Assembly (NCBI GenBank): GCA_903934295.1
Contig: CAIZNI010000071.1
Location: 124,001 to 188,000 of the forward strand
DNA: 64,000 nt
Direction of reading: 5' to 3'
Origin: an uncultured beta proteobacterium
GTDB lineage: Bacteria; Pseudomonadota; Gammaproteobacteria; Burkholderiales; Burkholderiaceae_E
Shown: positions 52,695 through 62,434 of the stretch, one piece after another
Numbering within the stretch: the stretch's first letter is position 1
Layout: each line of letters begins with the position of its first letter
Notes under the pieces: model-generated
Seen by the model: the letters and a program-made list of their open reading frames with translations, nothing else
Told to the model about the DNA's origin: nothing
Database searches by the model: none
Program-made: the position numbers and the translations under genes

Positions 52695-54158
52695 CTACAT
52701 CAGCACGATGTCGTACTGCTCCTGCCCGCGCCCCGACTCGACCTGCAGCGAGATCTGCTTGCCGATCGCGTCGCACAGGGCGGCCAGCGCCGGCGCTTCG
52801 TCTTCCAGGAACAGGTCGATCACGCCCTGGGTGGCCAGGATGCGGAACTCGCGGGGGTTGAACTGGCGCGATTCGCGCTGGATCTCGCGAAGGATTTCAT
52901 AGCAGACGGTGCGGGCGGTCTTGATCTCGCCGCGGCCTCCGCAGGTGGGACAGGACTCGCACAGCACATGGGCGAGCGATTCGCGGGTGCGCTTGCGGGT
53001 GAGCTCGACCAGCCCCAGCGAGGTGAAGCCGCTGATCGAGGTCCGCGTGCGATCGCGCGCCAGCGCCCGGCGCAGTTCGGTCAGCACCGCCTCGCGGTGC
53101 TCGGTGCTGCTCATGTCGATGAAGTCGACGATGATGATGCCGCCCAGGTTGCGCACGCGAAGCTGGCGCGCCAGCGAATGCGCCGCCTCGAGATTGGTCT
53201 TGAAGATGGTGTCGTCGAAATTGCGCCCGCCGACGAAGCCGCCGGTGTTCACATCGATGGTGGTCAGCGCCTCGGTCTGGTCGATGATCAGATAGCCGCC
53301 CGACTTCAGGTCGACCCGGCGCGCCAGCGCGCGCTCGATCTCGCTCTCGATGGCGTGCAGGTTGAACAGGGGGCGCTCGCCGCCATGTGCACGCAGCCGC
53401 TCGAGCATCGAGGGCACATAGGTGCGCGCGAACTCGCGCAGCCGCTCCAGTTCCTCGGGCGAGTCGAGGATGATCGCGGTGGTGGTCTCGCCGGCGACAT
53501 CGCGCAGGATGCGCTGCGTCGGCGACAGTTCCTGATACAGCAGCGACGGGGCGGGCTTGCGCCGGCTGCCCTCCAGGATGTCCTGCCAGCGCAGCCGCAG
53601 ATACGCGACGTCGCTGGCGAGCGCGGCCTCGTCGCAGTCTTCGGCCGAGGTGCGGATGATGTAGCCCCCGCGTTCGTCCTCGCCCATCACCGCCTGCAGG
53701 CGCTGGCGCAGCGCCTGGCGTTCGGTCTCGTCGCTGATGCGCTGCGACACCCCGATGTGCGGGTCCTGGGGCAGATAGACCAGCAGCCGCCCGGCGATGC
53801 TGATCTGGGTCGACAGGCGCGCCCCCTTGGTGCCCAGCGGGTCCTTGATGACCTGCACCAGCAGCGGCTGGCCGTCGAACAGCAGTTTTTCGATCGGCAT
53901 CGGCTGGCCGGAGCCGCCCTGCTGGGCGCGCGACTGCCAGAGGTCGGCCACATGCAGGAAGGCGGCACGCTCCAGTCCGATGTCGATGAACGCCGACTGC
54001 ATGCCCGGCAGCACCCGCGAGACCTTGCCCAGGTAGACGTTGCCGGTGAGCCCGCGCGCGGCGGCGCGCTCGATGTGGAGTTCCTGGACGACGCCCTGCT
54101 GCACCACCGCGATCCGGGTCTCGTGCGGCGTGTGATTGACCAAGATTTCTTCGCTCAT
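52695..54158 (-). CDS. rng: Ribonuclease G
   Basis: 487 residues (E. coli RNase G 489). An S1-like domain (NVYLGKVSRVLPGMQSAFIDIG) is followed by the RNase E/G catalytic core with TTIDVNTGGFVGG and NLGGIIIVDFIDM, whose Asp residues bind Mg, and the zinc-link CPTCGGRG. It matures 16S rRNA 5' ends and degrades mRNA. No long C-terminal scaffold, which excludes RNase E. Its start overlaps the maf stop (ATGA). Confidence 0.96.
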   Translation of the reverse strand: MSEEILVNHTPHETRIAVVQQGVVQELHIERAAARGLTGNVYLGKVSRVLPGMQSAFIDIGLERAAFLHVADLWQSRAQQGGSGQPMPIEKLLFDGQPLLVQVIKDPLGTKGARLSTQISIAGRLLVYLPQDPHIGVSQRISDETERQALRQRLQAVMGEDERGGYIIRTSAEDCDEAALASDVAYLRLRWQDILEGSRRKPAPSLLYQELSPTQRILRDVAGETTTAIILDSPEELERLREFARTYVPSMLERLRAHGGERPLFNLHAIESEIERALARRVDLKSGGYLIIDQTEALTTIDVNTGGFVGGRNFDDTIFKTNLEAAHSLARQLRVRNLGGIIIVDFIDMSSTEHREAVLTELRRALARDRTRTSISGFTSLGLVELTRKRTRESLAHVLCESCPTCGGRGEIKTARTVCYEILREIQRESRQFNPREFRILATQGVIDLFLEDEAPALAALCDAIGKQISLQVESGRGQEQYDIVLM

Positions 54159-54808
54159 GGCTGCGGGTCCTGCACGGGGGGGAGGGGTGTCGATCCGCCG
54201 GGCGCCGCGGCGCGCGCCAGGGCCTTGTGCACCATGCGCGCGGTCTCGTGCAGGGGCAGGCCCATGATGCCCGAGTAGCTGCCCTCGATCTTTCGAACGA
54301 AGGCGCCGGCCGCCCCCTGGATGCCGTAGCCGCCCGCTTTGTCGAAGGGTTCGCCGCTGGCGACGTAGGCATCGATCTCGGCGGCGCTGAGCCGGGAGAA
54401 ACTGACCCGCGACACCTGCACCACCCAGTCGGTGTGCCGCGCGTCGCCCACCGCCACCGCGGTCAATACGCGGTGCGTGCGTCCGGCCAGGCGGGCCAGC
54501 ATGGCGGCCGCCTCGGTCGCGTCGACCGGCTTGCCCAGCAGCGTGCCGCCGATCGCCACCGTGGTGTCGGCCGCCAGTACCGGGGCGGGCGTCAGCCCCT
54601 GGCGCAGCAGGCGTGCACGCGCCGCGGCCAGCTTGGCCAGCACCACCCGCTTCACATAGACGGCGGGCGACTCGCCGGGTCGGGTGGCCTCCAGGCTTTC
54701 GGCGTCTTCACCGTCATCGGGCAGCAGCAGCCGGAATTCGATGCCGACCTGGCGCAGCAGCTCCTGGCGGCGCGGGCTCTTCGAGGCGAGATAGATGGCC
54801 TGATGCAT
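54155..54808 (-). CDS. maf: Maf-family nucleoside triphosphate pyrophosphatase
   Basis: 217 residues. ASKSPRRQELLRQVG is the substrate loop, PVLAADTTVAIGG carries the catalytic Asp, and GKPVDATEAAAML and EPFDKAGGYGIQG follow. The YhdE/MafA branch hydrolyses dTTP and UTP, as a house-cleaning enzyme. The C-terminus is about 15 residues longer than usual and Pro-rich. It lies between rlmH and rng in the conserved order. Confidence 0.93.
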   Translation of the reverse strand: MHQAIYLASKSPRRQELLRQVGIEFRLLLPDDGEDAESLEATRPGESPAVYVKRVVLAKLAAARARLLRQGLTPAPVLAADTTVAIGGTLLGKPVDATEAAAMLARLAGRTHRVLTAVAVGDARHTDWVVQVSRVSFSRLSAAEIDAYVASGEPFDKAGGYGIQGAAGAFVRKIEGSYSGIMGLPLHETARMVHKALARAAAPGGSTPLPPVQDPQP

Positions 54809-54827
54809 GGGTGGGTCCGGGAAGCCT

Positions 54828-55298
54828 TCAGTCGCGATGGTAGGGGTGGCCGCTGATCACCGACCAGGCCCGATAGATCTGCTCGGCCAGCACGATTCGC
54901 GCGAGCGGGTGCGGCAGGGTCAGGCTCGACAGACGCAGTCGTTCGACACAGTCGCGCTTGAGCGCGGGGTCCAGCCCGTCGGGCCCGCCGATCAGCAGGG
55001 CCACCACGCGGTGTTCGTCGCGCCAGGCGCCCAGGCGGGCGGCGAAGCCCCGGGTGTCCAGATCGCTGCCGCGCTCATCGAGCGCCACGCACCGCGCGCC
55101 CTCGGGAATCGCGGCGCGCAGTCGTGTGGCCTCGCGCGCCATCCAGGCAGCCGCACTGCCGTTGCCGGTTCGGGGTTCGGCCTTGATCTCGCGCCACTCG
55201 ACCCGCATTTCGGCGGGCATCCGGGCGGTGTAGTCGGCCACCGCGACGTCGACCCAGTCGGGCATTCGGGTGCCCACGGCGAGGATGCGGATCAGCAT
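54828..55298 (-). CDS. rlmH: 23S rRNA (pseudouridine-1915-N3)-methyltransferase
   Basis: 156 residues, a SPOUT methyltransferase of RlmH length. VALLIGGPDGLD is the SAM-binding knot loop and LSSLTLPHPLARIVLAEQIY the C-terminal knot, ending GHPYHR. It methylates pseudouridine 1915 in helix 69 of 23S rRNA. It follows rsfS, as in E. coli. Confidence 0.95.
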   Translation of the reverse strand: MLIRILAVGTRMPDWVDVAVADYTARMPAEMRVEWREIKAEPRTGNGSAAAWMAREATRLRAAIPEGARCVALDERGSDLDTRGFAARLGAWRDEHRVVALLIGGPDGLDPALKRDCVERLRLSSLTLPHPLARIVLAEQIYRAWSVISGHPYHRD

Positions 55299-55399
55299 GG
55301 GGCAGGGGCATCACACAGATGGGCATGACACAGGGGCATGACACAGATGGGCATGACACAGGGCGGGCCCGCGCGAGCGCGGGCAGCGCGCCGGGTCAA

Positions 55400-56161
55400 T
55401 CAGCTGGGGCGCGGGGTGCTGCGCGGGCGTGCGGCGCGGGGCTTGGGCGCACCGGCGGTGTCGGCACCGGCTTTCGAGGCGCCGGCTTTTGACGCACCGG
55501 CTTTTGACGCTCCAGCTTTCGAGGCGCCAGACTTCGACGCACCGGTCTTCGTGGCACTGGTCTCCGAAGCGCCCGCCTTCGAAGCACCGGCTTTCGAAGC
55601 GCCAGCTTTCGCAACCCCCGCCTTCGACGCGCCCGCCTTCGAAGCACCCGCTTTCGCACCTGCCCCCGCCCGCGGTGCGCGGGCTTTCGGCTTGGCGGTG
55701 TCCTCGGCCGGTGCCTCGGCGGCGGCCTTCGCCGCGCGAGAGCGCGCCGGCGCGGCCCGCACGGGCGCCGGGCTGTCCGGCTCGTCGTCGGATTGCGCCT
55801 TGGCCAGCCCCGAGGCGGCGCCCAGCTTCACGCGGACCGGCTTGGCGCCCCAGAGCTCTTCCAGGTTGTAATAGGCCCGGATGGCGGGCTGCATCACATG
55901 GACCACGATGTCGCCCAAGTCCACCAGCACCCATTCGCCGGACTCTTCGCCTTCGACCGAGATGACGTCGCCGCCGGCCGACTTGACCTTGTCGCGCACA
56001 TGCGAGGCCATCGCCCGGGTCTGCCGGTTGGAGGTGCCGCTGACGATCACCACCCGGTCGAACAGGTCGGTGATCTGCTGTGTGTCATAGACACGGATGT
56101 CCTGGCCCTTGATGTCTTCCAGGGCGTCGATCACGATGCGTTGCTGTTTTTTCAGATCCAT
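55400..56161 (-). CDS. rsfS: Ribosome silencing factor with a histone-H1-like repeat tail
   Basis: 253 residues, more than twice the family core. Residues 1-115 are RsfS (MDLKKQQRIVIDALEDIKGQ start; DRVVIVSGTSNRQTRAMA; GEWVLVDLGDIVVHVM), which binds uL14 and blocks subunit joining in starvation. Residues 116-253 are a Lys/Ala/Ser/Gly/Pro tail dominated by about 14 GASKA pentads, like histone-H1-type or nucleic-acid-binding tails. The start at 56161 matches the family; an ATG at 56218 lies inside nadD and is not preferred. The gap to rlmH is 101 bp. Confidence 0.93.
   Translation of the reverse strand: MDLKKQQRIVIDALEDIKGQDIRVYDTQQITDLFDRVVIVSGTSNRQTRAMASHVRDKVKSAGGDVISVEGEESGEWVLVDLGDIVVHVMQPAIRAYYNLEELWGAKPVRVKLGAASGLAKAQSDDEPDSPAPVRAAPARSRAAKAAAEAPAEDTAKPKARAPRAGAGAKAGASKAGASKAGVAKAGASKAGASKAGASETSATKTGASKSGASKAGASKAGASKAGASKAGADTAGAPKPRAARPRSTPRPS
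55448..55663 (-). repeat. 15-bp coding repeats encoding GASKA pentads in rsfS
   Basis: About 14 units of 15 bp, mostly reading GGCGCTTCGAAAGCC with variants, lie in the 3' part of rsfS. Some units are nearly identical, others diverged (ETSAT, KTGAS, KSGAS, GVAKA). Copy number is likely to vary between strains. Confidence 0.9.
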
Positions 56162-56165
56162 GCGC

Positions 56166-56828
56166 TCAGTCGTTGACGGACCCGGCGGAGCCGGTTCCAT
56201 AGAGGTTTTGCCGTTCAATATAGTCGAGAACGGCGGGTGGGACCAGTTCGGCCGGTCGTTCGCCGCGCCGAAACGCTGCGCGCAGGGCGGTCGCCGACAC
56301 CGGAACCGGTGGCATCGAGAACAGCACGATCGAGCCGGCGGGCGCGTCGGGCAGCGTCTCGCAGCCGACCCGGCTCACCAGTGCCTCGACCTCGGCCGGC
56401 AGGTCGGACAGCGGCACCTGCTCGCGCTGCGTGCAGGCGATGTGCGCGTAATCGGTCAGCTCCTGCCAGCGGCGCCAGGTCGCCAGGTTGCGCAACTGGT
56501 CGCTGCCCAGTATCAGAACCAGCGAGGTATCAGGACCGACTTCGGCGCGCAGTTCAGCCAGTGTGTCGATGGTGTAGCTGGGCCCGGCACGCTCGATCTC
56601 ACGCGGGTCGGCGATCAGTCCGGGTTCGCCGGCCAGGGCCAGTTGCAGCATGGCCAGACGCTGGGCCGGCGAGGCGACCACGCCGCTCTTTTGCCAGGAA
56701 GCGCCGGTGGGGATCAGGCGCAGGGCGTCCAGGTGCAGCGCCGCGCGCGCGGTGCGGGCGAGCGCCAGATGGCCGATGTGCACCGGATCGAAGGTGCCGC
56801 CCAGAAGGCCCAGACGCGGCCGGCTCAT
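56166..56828 (-). CDS. nadD: Nicotinate-nucleotide adenylyltransferase
   Basis: 220 residues. LLGGTFDPVHIGHLALA is the nucleotidyltransferase H-x-G-H region, and SATALRAAFRRGE is the ISSTxxR-type motif, here with Val-Ser-Ala-Thr. It forms deamido-NAD from nicotinate mononucleotide. The ATG at 56828 is the conserved start; the frame runs on into hemF upstream. Four bases separate it from rsfS. Confidence 0.95.
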   Translation of the reverse strand: MSRPRLGLLGGTFDPVHIGHLALARTARAALHLDALRLIPTGASWQKSGVVASPAQRLAMLQLALAGEPGLIADPREIERAGPSYTIDTLAELRAEVGPDTSLVLILGSDQLRNLATWRRWQELTDYAHIACTQREQVPLSDLPAEVEALVSRVGCETLPDAPAGSIVLFSMPPVPVSATALRAAFRRGERPAELVPPAVLDYIERQNLYGTGSAGSVND

Positions 56829-56844
56829 CGCACCCGCCAGCGGT

Positions 56845-57762
56845 TCAAACCCAGTCCCGGGCGTGCAGGAAATCGGTGTACAGCCGGGCCTCCGGCGTAC
56901 CGGGTTCGGGCTGCCAGTTGTAGCGCCAGTTGACCACCGGCGGCATCGACACCAGGATCGATTCGGTGCGCCCGCCCGACTGCAGGCCGAACAGCGTGCC
57001 GCGGTCGAACACCAGGTTGAACTCCACATAGCGCCCGCGCCGATAGCACTGGAAGTCGCGCTCGCGCTGGGTGTAGGGGTCGTCGCGGTGGCGTTCGGCC
57101 AGCGGCAGCCAGGCCGCGAGGAAATGCTCGCCGACGCTGCGCGTGAGCGCGAACGAGGTCTCGAAGCCGGGCTCGGAGAGGTCGTCGAAGAACAGGCCGC
57201 CCACGCCGCGCGGTTCGTTGCGGTGCTTCAGGAAGAAGTACTCGTCGCACCACTTCTTGAAGCGCGGATGGTAGTCGGCGCCGAAGGGCGCGAGCGCGTC
57301 GCGGCAGACCGAATGGAAATGCACCGCGTCGGCCTCGAAGCCGTAATAGGGGGTGAGGTCCATGCCGCCGCCGAACCACCAGACCGGCGCATCGGTGCTG
57401 CCGGCGGCCGGGTAGGCGATGAAGAAGCGCACGTTCAGGTGCACCGTCGGGATGAAGGGGTTGCGCGGGTGCAGCACCAGCGACACGCCCATGGCCTCGA
57501 AGGGCCGTCCGGCCAGCCCCGGCCGCTGGGCGCTGGCGGTGGGGGGCAGGGCGCCGCCGGTGACGTGCGAGAACAGCACGCCGCCGCGCTCGAGCACCTG
57601 GCCGTTCTCGATGACCCGCGACAGCCCGCCGCCGCCGCCCGGGCGATCCCATTGGTCGGTCTCGAAGGCGGTGCCGTCCAGCCCTTCCAGGCCGGCGACG
57701 ATCGAGGCCTGCAGCGACAGCAGCCAGGCCCGAACCGGGCCGGCATCCACGGGAGTGTTCAT
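56845..57762 (-). CDS. hemF: Oxygen-dependent coproporphyrinogen III oxidase
   Basis: 305 residues, the HemF length. [43 protein letters not shown] and the C-terminal [19 protein letters not shown] are the family signatures. It makes protoporphyrinogen IX in aerobic haem synthesis. It starts 11 bp after purD and is followed by nadD after 16 bp, the order seen in other Burkholderiales. Confidence 0.96.
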   Translation of the reverse strand: MNTPVDAGPVRAWLLSLQASIVAGLEGLDGTAFETDQWDRPGGGGGLSRVIENGQVLERGGVLFSHVTGGALPPTASAQRPGLAGRPFEAMGVSLVLHPRNPFIPTVHLNVRFFIAYPAAGSTDAPVWWFGGGMDLTPYYGFEADAVHFHSVCRDALAPFGADYHPRFKKWCDEYFFLKHRNEPRGVGGLFFDDLSEPGFETSFALTRSVGEHFLAAWLPLAERHRDDPYTQRERDFQCYRRGRYVEFNLVFDRGTLFGLQSGGRTESILVSMPPVVNWRYNWQPEPGTPEARLYTDFLHARDWV

Positions 57763-57773
57763 CGGTGAAGTCC

Positions 57774-59060
57774 TCAGCGCTTGCGCGACAGGCCGCGGTG
57801 GCCAATGTCGCGGCGGTATTGCATGCCGGAAAAGCGGATGTCCTGCACCCGCTGGTAGGCCCCTGCCTGGGCCAGCCGCAGCGAGTCGCCCAGCGCGGTC
57901 ACGCACAGCACGCGCCCGCCGCTGGTGACGATCCGATTGTCCTGGTCGGCGGTGCCGGCGTGAAACACCAGCGAGTCCTCGCGTGCGCCGTTGCCGTCGG
58001 CATCCAGGCCCTCGATGACATCACCGCGCCGCGGATCCTCGGGGTAGCCGGCGGCGGCCATCACCACGCCCAGCGCGGTGCGGCGGTCCCAGGCGATCTC
58101 GGCGCGGTCCAGATGCCCGTCGATGGCCAGCTCGAACACCTCGGCCAGGTCGCTCTTGACGCGGGCCATGATCGGCTGGGTTTCCGGATCGCCCATGCGG
58201 CAGTTGAACTCGAGCGTGCGCGGATTGCCCTGCTCGTCGATCATCAGCCCGGCATAGAGGAAGCCGGTGAAGACGATGCCGTCGCGGGCCATGCCCTGCA
58301 CGGTGGGCTGGATGATTTCGCGCAGCACCCGCGCATGGATTTCGGGGGTGACGACCGGCGCGGGCGAATAGGCGCCCATGCCGCCGGTGTTGGGGCCGGC
58401 ATCGCCGTCGAGCAGCCGCTTGTGGTCCTGGCTGGTGGCCAGCGGCAGCACCTGGCGGCCGTCGGAGAGCACGATGAAGCTGGCCTCCTCGCCGCTGAGG
58501 AATTCCTCGATGACCACCCGGGCGCCGGCGGCGCCCATGCGGTTGTCGGTCAGCATGGCGTCGATCGCCTCGTGGGCCTGGGCCAGGGTGGTGGCCACCA
58601 CCACGCCCTTGCCGGCGGCCAGGCCGTCGGCCTTGATCACGATCGGCGCGCCGCGGGCGTCCACATACCGGTGCGCCAGGGCGGCATCGGTGAAGGTCTC
58701 GTAGTCGGCGGTGGGGATGCCGTGGCGCTTCATGAAGGCCTTGGCGAAGTCCTTCGAGGATTCCAGCTGGGCGGCCTGGGCGGTGGGCCCGAAGATGCGC
58801 AGTCCGCGCTCGCGAAAGCGGTCGACGATGCCGCCGGCCAGCGGACCCTCGGGGCCGACCACGGTGAAGGCCACCGACTGCGCCGCGGCGAAGTCGGCCA
58901 GCGCCGCCAGATCGGTGATGGGCACGTTCTGCAGGCCCGCTTCGCGGGCGGTGCCGGCATTGCCCGGCGCGACGAAGACCGTCTGGACGCGCGGCGAGCG
59001 CGCCAGCCGCCAGGCGAGCGCGTGCTCGCGTCCGCCGCCGCCGACCACCAGCACCTTCAC
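57774..59060 (-). CDS. purD: Phosphoribosylamine--glycine ligase
   Basis: 428 residues, ATP-grasp enzyme of purine synthesis. [19 protein letters not shown] opens the N-domain; [15 protein letters not shown] and [21 protein letters not shown] mark the ATP-grasp core; [12 protein letters not shown] binds metal. The start is a GTG at 59060 that overlaps the yebC stop (GTGA). The frame runs on into yebC without meaning. Confidence 0.96.
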   Translation of the reverse strand: MKVLVVGGGGREHALAWRLARSPRVQTVFVAPGNAGTAREAGLQNVPITDLAALADFAAAQSVAFTVVGPEGPLAGGIVDRFRERGLRIFGPTAQAAQLESSKDFAKAFMKRHGIPTADYETFTDAALAHRYVDARGAPIVIKADGLAAGKGVVVATTLAQAHEAIDAMLTDNRMGAAGARVVIEEFLSGEEASFIVLSDGRQVLPLATSQDHKRLLDGDAGPNTGGMGAYSPAPVVTPEIHARVLREIIQPTVQGMARDGIVFTGFLYAGLMIDEQGNPRTLEFNCRMGDPETQPIMARVKSDLAEVFELAIDGHLDRAEIAWDRRTALGVVMAAAGYPEDPRRGDVIEGLDADGNGAREDSLVFHAGTADQDNRIVTSGGRVLCVTALGDSLRLAQAGAYQRVQDIRFSGMQYRRDIGHRGLSRKR

Positions 59061-59791
59061 GCGCGGGCCTCGTCGAAGACCGCGTTGCTGTAGACCTCCT
59101 GGACATCGTCCAGGTTCTCGAGCGCGTCGAGCAGTTTCTGCATGCGGCCCGCATCGTCGCCGGTGAACACCGTCTCGGTGGCGGGCTTCATGGTGATGCC
59201 GGCCACTTCGGCCTTCAGGCCCGCGGCCTCGAGCGCCTGGCGCACCGCCTGGAAGTCGGCCGGCGCGCACAGCACTTCGAGCCCGCCCTCGTCATCGGTG
59301 ATCACATCGTCGGCGCCCGCATCGAGGGCGACTTCCATGACCTTTTCCTCGGAGGTACCGGGCGTGAAGAGGAATTGCCCGCAATGGCGAAACAGGAAGG
59401 CCACCGAGCCGTCGGTGCCCAGGTTGCCGCCGTTCTTGGACAGCGCATGGCGCACTTCGGCCACCGTGCGGGTGCGGTTGTCGGTCAGGCAGTCGACGAT
59501 GATGGCCGCCCCGCCGATGCCGTAGCCCTCGTAGCGGATCTGTTCGTAGTTGACGCCGTCGAGACCGCCGACGCCCTTCTGGATGGCGTTGTGGACGCGG
59601 TCCTTGGGGATGTTGGCGTCGGACGCCTTGTCCATCGCCAGGCGCAGGCGCGGATTGGTGCCGGGGTCACCCCCGCCCAGCTTGGCCGCAACAGTGATTT
59701 CGCGGATGACGCGCGTGAACAGCTTGCCGCGCTTTTCGTCCTGGCGGTTCTTGCGGTGCTGGATATTGGCCCATTTGGAATGGCCGGCCAT
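59057..59791 (-). CDS. yebC: YebC/TACO1-family transcription/translation regulator
   Basis: 244 residues. The opening [20 protein letters not shown] is invariant in the family; [20 protein letters not shown] and the acidic C-terminus ([19 protein letters not shown]) follow. YebC proteins act as DNA-binding regulators and help ribosomes through proline stretches. It is first in the yebC-purD-hemF-nadD-rsfS-rlmH-maf-rng run and divergent from the HerA-like gene. Confidence 0.96.
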   Translation of the reverse strand: MAGHSKWANIQHRKNRQDEKRGKLFTRVIREITVAAKLGGGDPGTNPRLRLAMDKASDANIPKDRVHNAIQKGVGGLDGVNYEQIRYEGYGIGGAAIIVDCLTDNRTRTVAEVRHALSKNGGNLGTDGSVAFLFRHCGQFLFTPGTSEEKVMEVALDAGADDVITDDEGGLEVLCAPADFQAVRQALEAAGLKAEVAGITMKPATETVFTGDDAGRMQKLLDALENLDDVQEVYSNAVFDEARA

Positions 59792-59911
59792 GACGTGATC
59801 TCCGTGGCCGCCCGCTTGCGTGACGCACGGGCGGCGTGTTCGAATGCCTGGTTGGGGAGGGTCTGATTCTACCATTCGGGTTTCGCCTCCCACGCCTGCG
59901 GATCGCCTGTC

Positions 59912-61438
59912 ATGCCCGAACCCCTGAAAGTCGCGGTCACCCTGCCCGCGCGGCCCGATCAGGCGCCTCTCGAACTGTGTCTGCTGCCGGCGCTGGCCAA
60001 TCGCCACGGCCTGATCACCGGCGCCACCGGCACCGGCAAGACGGTGACGCTCCAGGTCCTGGCCGAGCGGTTTTCCGAAGCGGGCGTCCCGGTTTTCATG
60101 GCCGACGTCAAGGGCGATCTGACCGGCATCGGCCGCCCCGGCGCGCCGAGCGCGCGACTGACCGAGCGTCTGGAGCGGCTGCGCCTGCCGGCCCCCGTCT
60201 TCGGCGCGGCGCCGGTCACGCTGTGGGATGTGTTCGGCGAGAAGGGCCATCCGCTGCGCGCCACCGTGTCCGACATGGGCCCGCTGCTGCTGGCGCGAAT
60301 GCTGGGCCTGAACGAGACCCAGCAGGGCGTGCTGCAGCTGGTCTTCCGGATCGCCGACGAGCGCGGCCTGCTGCTGCTCGACGCCAAGGACCTGCGCGCG
60401 ATGCTGCAGCTGGTGGGCGACAACGCGAAGGACTTCACCACCGAGTACGGCAACGTCTCGGCGGCCTCGATCGGGGCGATCCAGCGCGGCCTGCTGTCGC
60501 TCGACGCGCAGGGTGCCGACCGCTTCTTCGGCGAGCCGATGCTCAATTTCGAGGACCTGCTCCAGACCGACGCGAACGGTCACGGCGTGGTCAACATCCT
60601 GGCCGCCGACCGGCTGCTCAATTCCCCCCGGCTGTATGCCGCCTTCCTGCTGTGGCTGCTGTCGGACCTGTTCGAGCGGCTGCCCGAGGTGGGCGATGTC
60701 GATCGTCCGCGCCTGGTCTTCTTCTTCGACGAGGCGCACCTGCTGTTCAACGAGGCGCCGCGCGCCTTGATCGAAAAGGTTGAGCAGGTGGTGCGTCTGA
60801 TCCGCTCCAAGGGGGTGGGCGTCTATTTCGTGACCCAGAACCCGCTCGATGTTCCCGACACCGTGCTGGGCCAGCTGGGCAACCGGGTCCAGCATGCGCT
60901 GCGCGCGTTCACCCCGCGCGACCAGAAGGCGGTCAAGGCGGCGGCGACCACCCTGCGCCCGAATCCGGCGATCGATGCCGAGGCGGCGATCACCGAGCTC
61001 GGCGTGGGCGAGGCGCTGATCTCCTTTCTCGACGAGAAGGGGCGCCCGGGCATGGTCGAGCGAGGATTCGTGATTCCGCCGCGCTCGCGGATCGGGCCGG
61101 TCGACGACGCCGAGCGGGCGGCGATGATGGCCTCGTCGGTGGTGGCCGGGATCTATGAGCAGGCCATCGATCGGGAGTCGGCCTTCGAGCGGCTCAAGGG
61201 CGGGCGCGCGGCCGGACAGGGGCAGGGCGGCCAGTCGCTGCCGTCGCCGTCCGCACCGGATGCCGGGAGCTGGATTCCCGACTCGATCAAGGATGCCCTC
61301 GGTGGCATGATGGGCGGCGGCTCGCGCCGCGATTCGGTCTTCGAGGCCGCCGCCAAGAGCGCGGCGCGCTCGATCGGCTCGACGCTGGGGCGCGAGATCA
61401 TCCGCGGGGTGCTGGGCTCGATCCTGCGGCGAAAATGA
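59912..61438 (+). CDS. HerA-like ATPase, DUF853 (YjgR) family
   Basis: 508 residues. Walker [30 protein letters not shown], Walker [13 protein letters not shown] and [27 protein letters not shown] are typical of YjgR/DUF853, a HerA/FtsK-type hexameric ATPase group of unclear role. The C-terminus has a Gly-rich stretch ([19 protein letters not shown]) then an amphipathic, basic end that may contact DNA or membrane. Divergent from yebC across 120 bp. Confidence 0.92.
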   Translation: MPEPLKVAVTLPARPDQAPLELCLLPALANRHGLITGATGTGKTVTLQVLAERFSEAGVPVFMADVKGDLTGIGRPGAPSARLTERLERLRLPAPVFGAAPVTLWDVFGEKGHPLRATVSDMGPLLLARMLGLNETQQGVLQLVFRIADERGLLLLDAKDLRAMLQLVGDNAKDFTTEYGNVSAASIGAIQRGLLSLDAQGADRFFGEPMLNFEDLLQTDANGHGVVNILAADRLLNSPRLYAAFLLWLLSDLFERLPEVGDVDRPRLVFFFDEAHLLFNEAPRALIEKVEQVVRLIRSKGVGVYFVTQNPLDVPDTVLGQLGNRVQHALRAFTPRDQKAVKAAATTLRPNPAIDAEAAITELGVGEALISFLDEKGRPGMVERGFVIPPRSRIGPVDDAERAAMMASSVVAGIYEQAIDRESAFERLKGGRAAGQGQGGQSLPSPSAPDAGSWIPDSIKDALGGMMGGGSRRDSVFEAAAKSAARSIGSTLGREIIRGVLGSILRRK

Positions 61439-61443
61439 ACGCG

Positions 61444-61470
61444 GGCGCCGCGCCCCTCACGCGCGGCGCC
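61444..61470 (+). terminator. Hairpin after the HerA-like gene
   Basis: GGCGCCGCG and CGCGGCGCC form a perfect 9-bp stem with a 9-base loop starting 6 bp after the stop codon. No T-run. Confidence 0.5.
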
Positions 61471-61559
61471 ACCGGTCGGGGCGTGCCGGGATCACCCGGC
61501 GCCGCACCCGGCAATACCTGACGACACAACCACCGGTGGTCACCGGTCACTCGGAGTGA

Positions 61560-62345
61560 ATGAGCATGGATCTCGGCATCAAGGGCAAATGGGCGCTGGT
61601 CTGCGGCGCGAGCAAGGGGCTGGGTTATGGTTGCGCGCTGTCGCTGGCCCAGGAGGGCGCCAACCTGGTCATCAATGCGCGCTCCGAGCAGCCGCTGCGC
61701 GATGCCGCCGAGCGCATTCGTGGCGAGACCGGCGTCACCGTGCTGGCGGTCGCCTGCGACATCACCACCGCGTCGGGTCAGGCCGAGGCCCTGGCGGCCA
61801 CCCCCCAGATCGACATCCTGATCAACAACGCCGGCGGCCCGCCCCCGGGCGACTTCCGCAGCTTCACGCGCGAGCAGTGGCTGTCGGCCCTGAACGCCAA
61901 CATGCTCACGCCGATCGACCTGATCAAGGCGACCCTCGACGGCATGATCGAGCGCCGCTTCGGGCGGGTGGTGAACATCACCTCCAGCTCGGTCAAGGCG
62001 CCGATCGACATCCTCGGGCTGTCCAACGGCGCACGCTCCGGGCTCACCGGTTTCGTGGCCGGCCTGGCGCGCAAGACGGTGGTGCACAACGTCACCATCA
62101 ACAACCTGCTGCCGGGCGTCTTCGACACCGATCGCCTGCGCGGCACGATCGCGGCCTCGGCCAAGGGTGCGGGCATCGATTACGAAGAGGCCCTGGCGCG
62201 CCGCGTGGCCACCGTGCCGGCCGGCCGGCTGGGCAATGCCTACGAGTTCGGCCAGGCCTGTGCCTATCTGTGCAGCGCCCAGGCGGCCTATGTCACCGGC
62301 CAGAATTTCCTGATCGACGGCGGCGCCTACCCGGGCACTTACTGA
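61560..62345 (+). CDS. SDR-family protein lacking the canonical Tyr-x3-Lys
   Basis: 261 residues, SDR fold. WALVCGASKGLGYGCALSLA is the nucleotide loop, DILINNAGGPPPGDF the NNAG motif, VVNITSSSVKAP the Ser region, and PGVFDTDRL follows. Where Tyr-x3-Lys is expected (13 residues after Ser142) the sequence reads LGLSNGARSGLTG, so Tyr becomes Ser155 and Lys becomes Arg159. The protein is otherwise intact. The ATG at 61560 follows GGAGTG. It lies between the HerA-like and quinone oxidoreductase genes on the same strand. Confidence 0.85.
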   Translation: MSMDLGIKGKWALVCGASKGLGYGCALSLAQEGANLVINARSEQPLRDAAERIRGETGVTVLAVACDITTASGQAEALAATPQIDILINNAGGPPPGDFRSFTREQWLSALNANMLTPIDLIKATLDGMIERRFGRVVNITSSSVKAPIDILGLSNGARSGLTGFVAGLARKTVVHNVTINNLLPGVFDTDRLRGTIAASAKGAGIDYEEALARRVATVPAGRLGNAYEFGQACAYLCSAQAAYVTGQNFLIDGGAYPGTY

Positions 62346-62351
62346 GCCGGG

Positions 62352-62370
62352 CCGGCGCGGCTTGCCGGCT
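62352..62370 (+). terminator. Hairpin with T/C-rich tail after the SDR gene
   Basis: GCCGGC and GCCGGC (self-complementary) form a stem with a 7-base loop, followed by TTTCCTTCCT. It begins 6 bp after the SDR stop. Confidence 0.45.
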
Positions 62371-62434
62371 TTCCTTCCTGACCCGCCGTCCGCATTTGCG
62401 CGGGCGGCTCTGACCCCCCACCCTGGAGACACTC

